This document shows, in pieces, positions 62,954-64,000 of a stretch of 64,000 nt of DNA. The first letter of the stretch is position 1; every line of letters starts with the position of its first letter. Where the stretch lies: positions 17,578,749 to 17,642,748 of the forward strand of contig CM067515.1 of assembly GCA_034509495.1 (NCBI GenBank), written 5' to 3'. The DNA is from Acestrorhynchus altus. Taxonomy: Eukaryota > Chordata > Actinopteri > Characiformes > Acestrorhynchidae. A program made the translations under genes and the position numbers. The notes beneath the pieces were generated by a model that made no database searches, was not told where the DNA came from, and saw only the letters and a list, made by a program, of their open reading frames with translations.

Positions 62954-64000
62954 TACTTTTTTTGTGAAGTGAACATGCTATTCATTTCCAAAATAGTTGT
63001 ACTTAGAAGGAATTTTCAGATTGCAATTCTATTTGGAAGGAAGATAAAGGTTCCCAGCAACATTAAATTAATAACAGTTTGAACTGATGTGCAAAATCAG
63101 TTCAGACTTTGTACATGTTAGTCAGTCTATGATTTCTGCTCCTCCGTGGTTCATGTAGGTCTCCCAAATCCTTCATGTCCCTGGTGGTATCTTTTTTCTC
63201 AAGTATATACCTGGTATAACGCACAATAGCATCCCACTTCTTGGAGTCATAAGAAGCAACCCCACTCTTCCAACTGCTTGAATTGCTTTCAAAGTCTTCT
63301 CTGAGGTGTACACTTACAAAGGATGCTGTCACTGTTCCAGCATGAGTCTGACTGGGAAAGCACTTGTAAGGAAAAACCTTATATAATTACATTACATAAT
63401 TATGTAAGGTCCAGGGATGAGGCCTTTGCTTGTCCCACAATATCAAAGAACAAAGCTTGGTTTAAGATTTCTCCTAAATGCTCTTAATCATTTTCCTTAT
63501 GATCCATGCATGTGTACAGTGTCCATGAAGTGCTGACAGTTTCCATTAAATAGAGTGCTTTAACAGCATTTATCGCAGTAAAGATATCATTGTCCATTAA
63601 TACTACTTCCCATTGAAATGAATTGTTGCACAAGTTCACATCTTGTAATTAAAATATCTTCATATTGTTCAGGAACCATCTTGCGTGTGCATTCCTGCCT
63701 GCTTGAGTGGTTTGAATTAACCAAGCTAAAGAGTCAGTTCCAGCATTTTAGCTCCAACATTTCAGTTATTTTCACTTAGTTTTATGTTTCATTGGTCCTT
63801 AATGTTTTGCATGCTATCTGTCGAGCAGTTCTGAAACATAGCATGGTCAGAAGGACTGGGCAAGAAACAATCAACTGATCAATAATTGTCTGATATTTAT
63901 TGTGTTCTTTGGGTGTTAAGAAAAAAAGATCAAAATAGATAGAATGGCTTGTTTGGATCAATTTTTAGTATTGTTAATTTACATCCACCTGTAACAGGTA
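62954..64000 (+). other. cep350: cep350 intron 28, right edge of window
   Basis: No exon found. A minus-strand open frame of 76 codons at 63102-63332 (SKKWDAIVRYTRYILEKKD) has protein-like composition but no recognised similarity and no partner exon; it may be a retroelement or retrocopy scrap. The rest is AT-rich. Confidence 0.45.

Noticed and set aside
62440..62991. 183-codon minus-strand frame as a host gene
   Set aside because: It lies almost entirely within a TA-flanked inverted-repeat element, runs past the element's edge, and its recognisable part is a transposase tail.

Overview
The window is nuclear DNA of a ray-finned fish. Long AT, GT/AC and GA dinucleotide tracts, many dead Tc1/mariner copies, hAT-type miniature elements, tRNA-derived SINE copies and a DIRS-type retroelement fragment all fit a teleost. 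I lean towards an otophysan (characin or catfish relative), but that is an impression from the repeat families, not a measurement.

Only one protein-coding gene can be supported: cep350, encoding centrosomal protein 350, on the + strand. A CpG-rich promoter lies near 28.13-28.26 kb. It carries a perfect TCTCGCGAGA palindrome and an ATGGCGG motif. One or two 5' untranslated exons are likely at about 28.2-28.3 and 29.4 kb. The initiator ATG is at 33459. I could trace 28 coding exons from 33459 to 61656 with compatible phases throughout. They give 1,710 complete codons plus two bases, a little over half of a protein that is about 3,100 residues in human. The gene runs off the right edge inside an intron, so the later exons, including the C-terminal CAP-Gly domain, are not here. 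The reading frame is intact. One intron (59073-59185) has a GC-AG border.

The first 28 kb is intergenic and built largely from repeats: at least seven Tc1-like lineages (most dead; one 3' piece still reads a DD34E signature), an 869-bp hAT-type element with a perfect 8-bp target-site duplication, a SINE nested in a Tc1 copy, and several mini- and microsatellites. One 58-61-bp minisatellite (10.9-12.76 kb) is split by two different Tc1-like insertions. I found no second gene in this stretch.

The larger cep350 introns hold further insertions: a fold-back element (31.2-31.75 kb), a decayed tyrosine-recombinase retroelement (39.0-40.7 kb), a 226-bp hAT relative of the 9.2-kb element (49.0 kb), two Tc1 derivatives in one intron (56.6-58.2 kb), and a TA-flanked pogo/Tigger-like element that keeps part of its transposase (62.2-62.95 kb). 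There is no operon, CRISPR array or other prokaryote-type system. The items most worth a second look are splice-site and promoter details of cep350 and the datable, nested transposon insertions.
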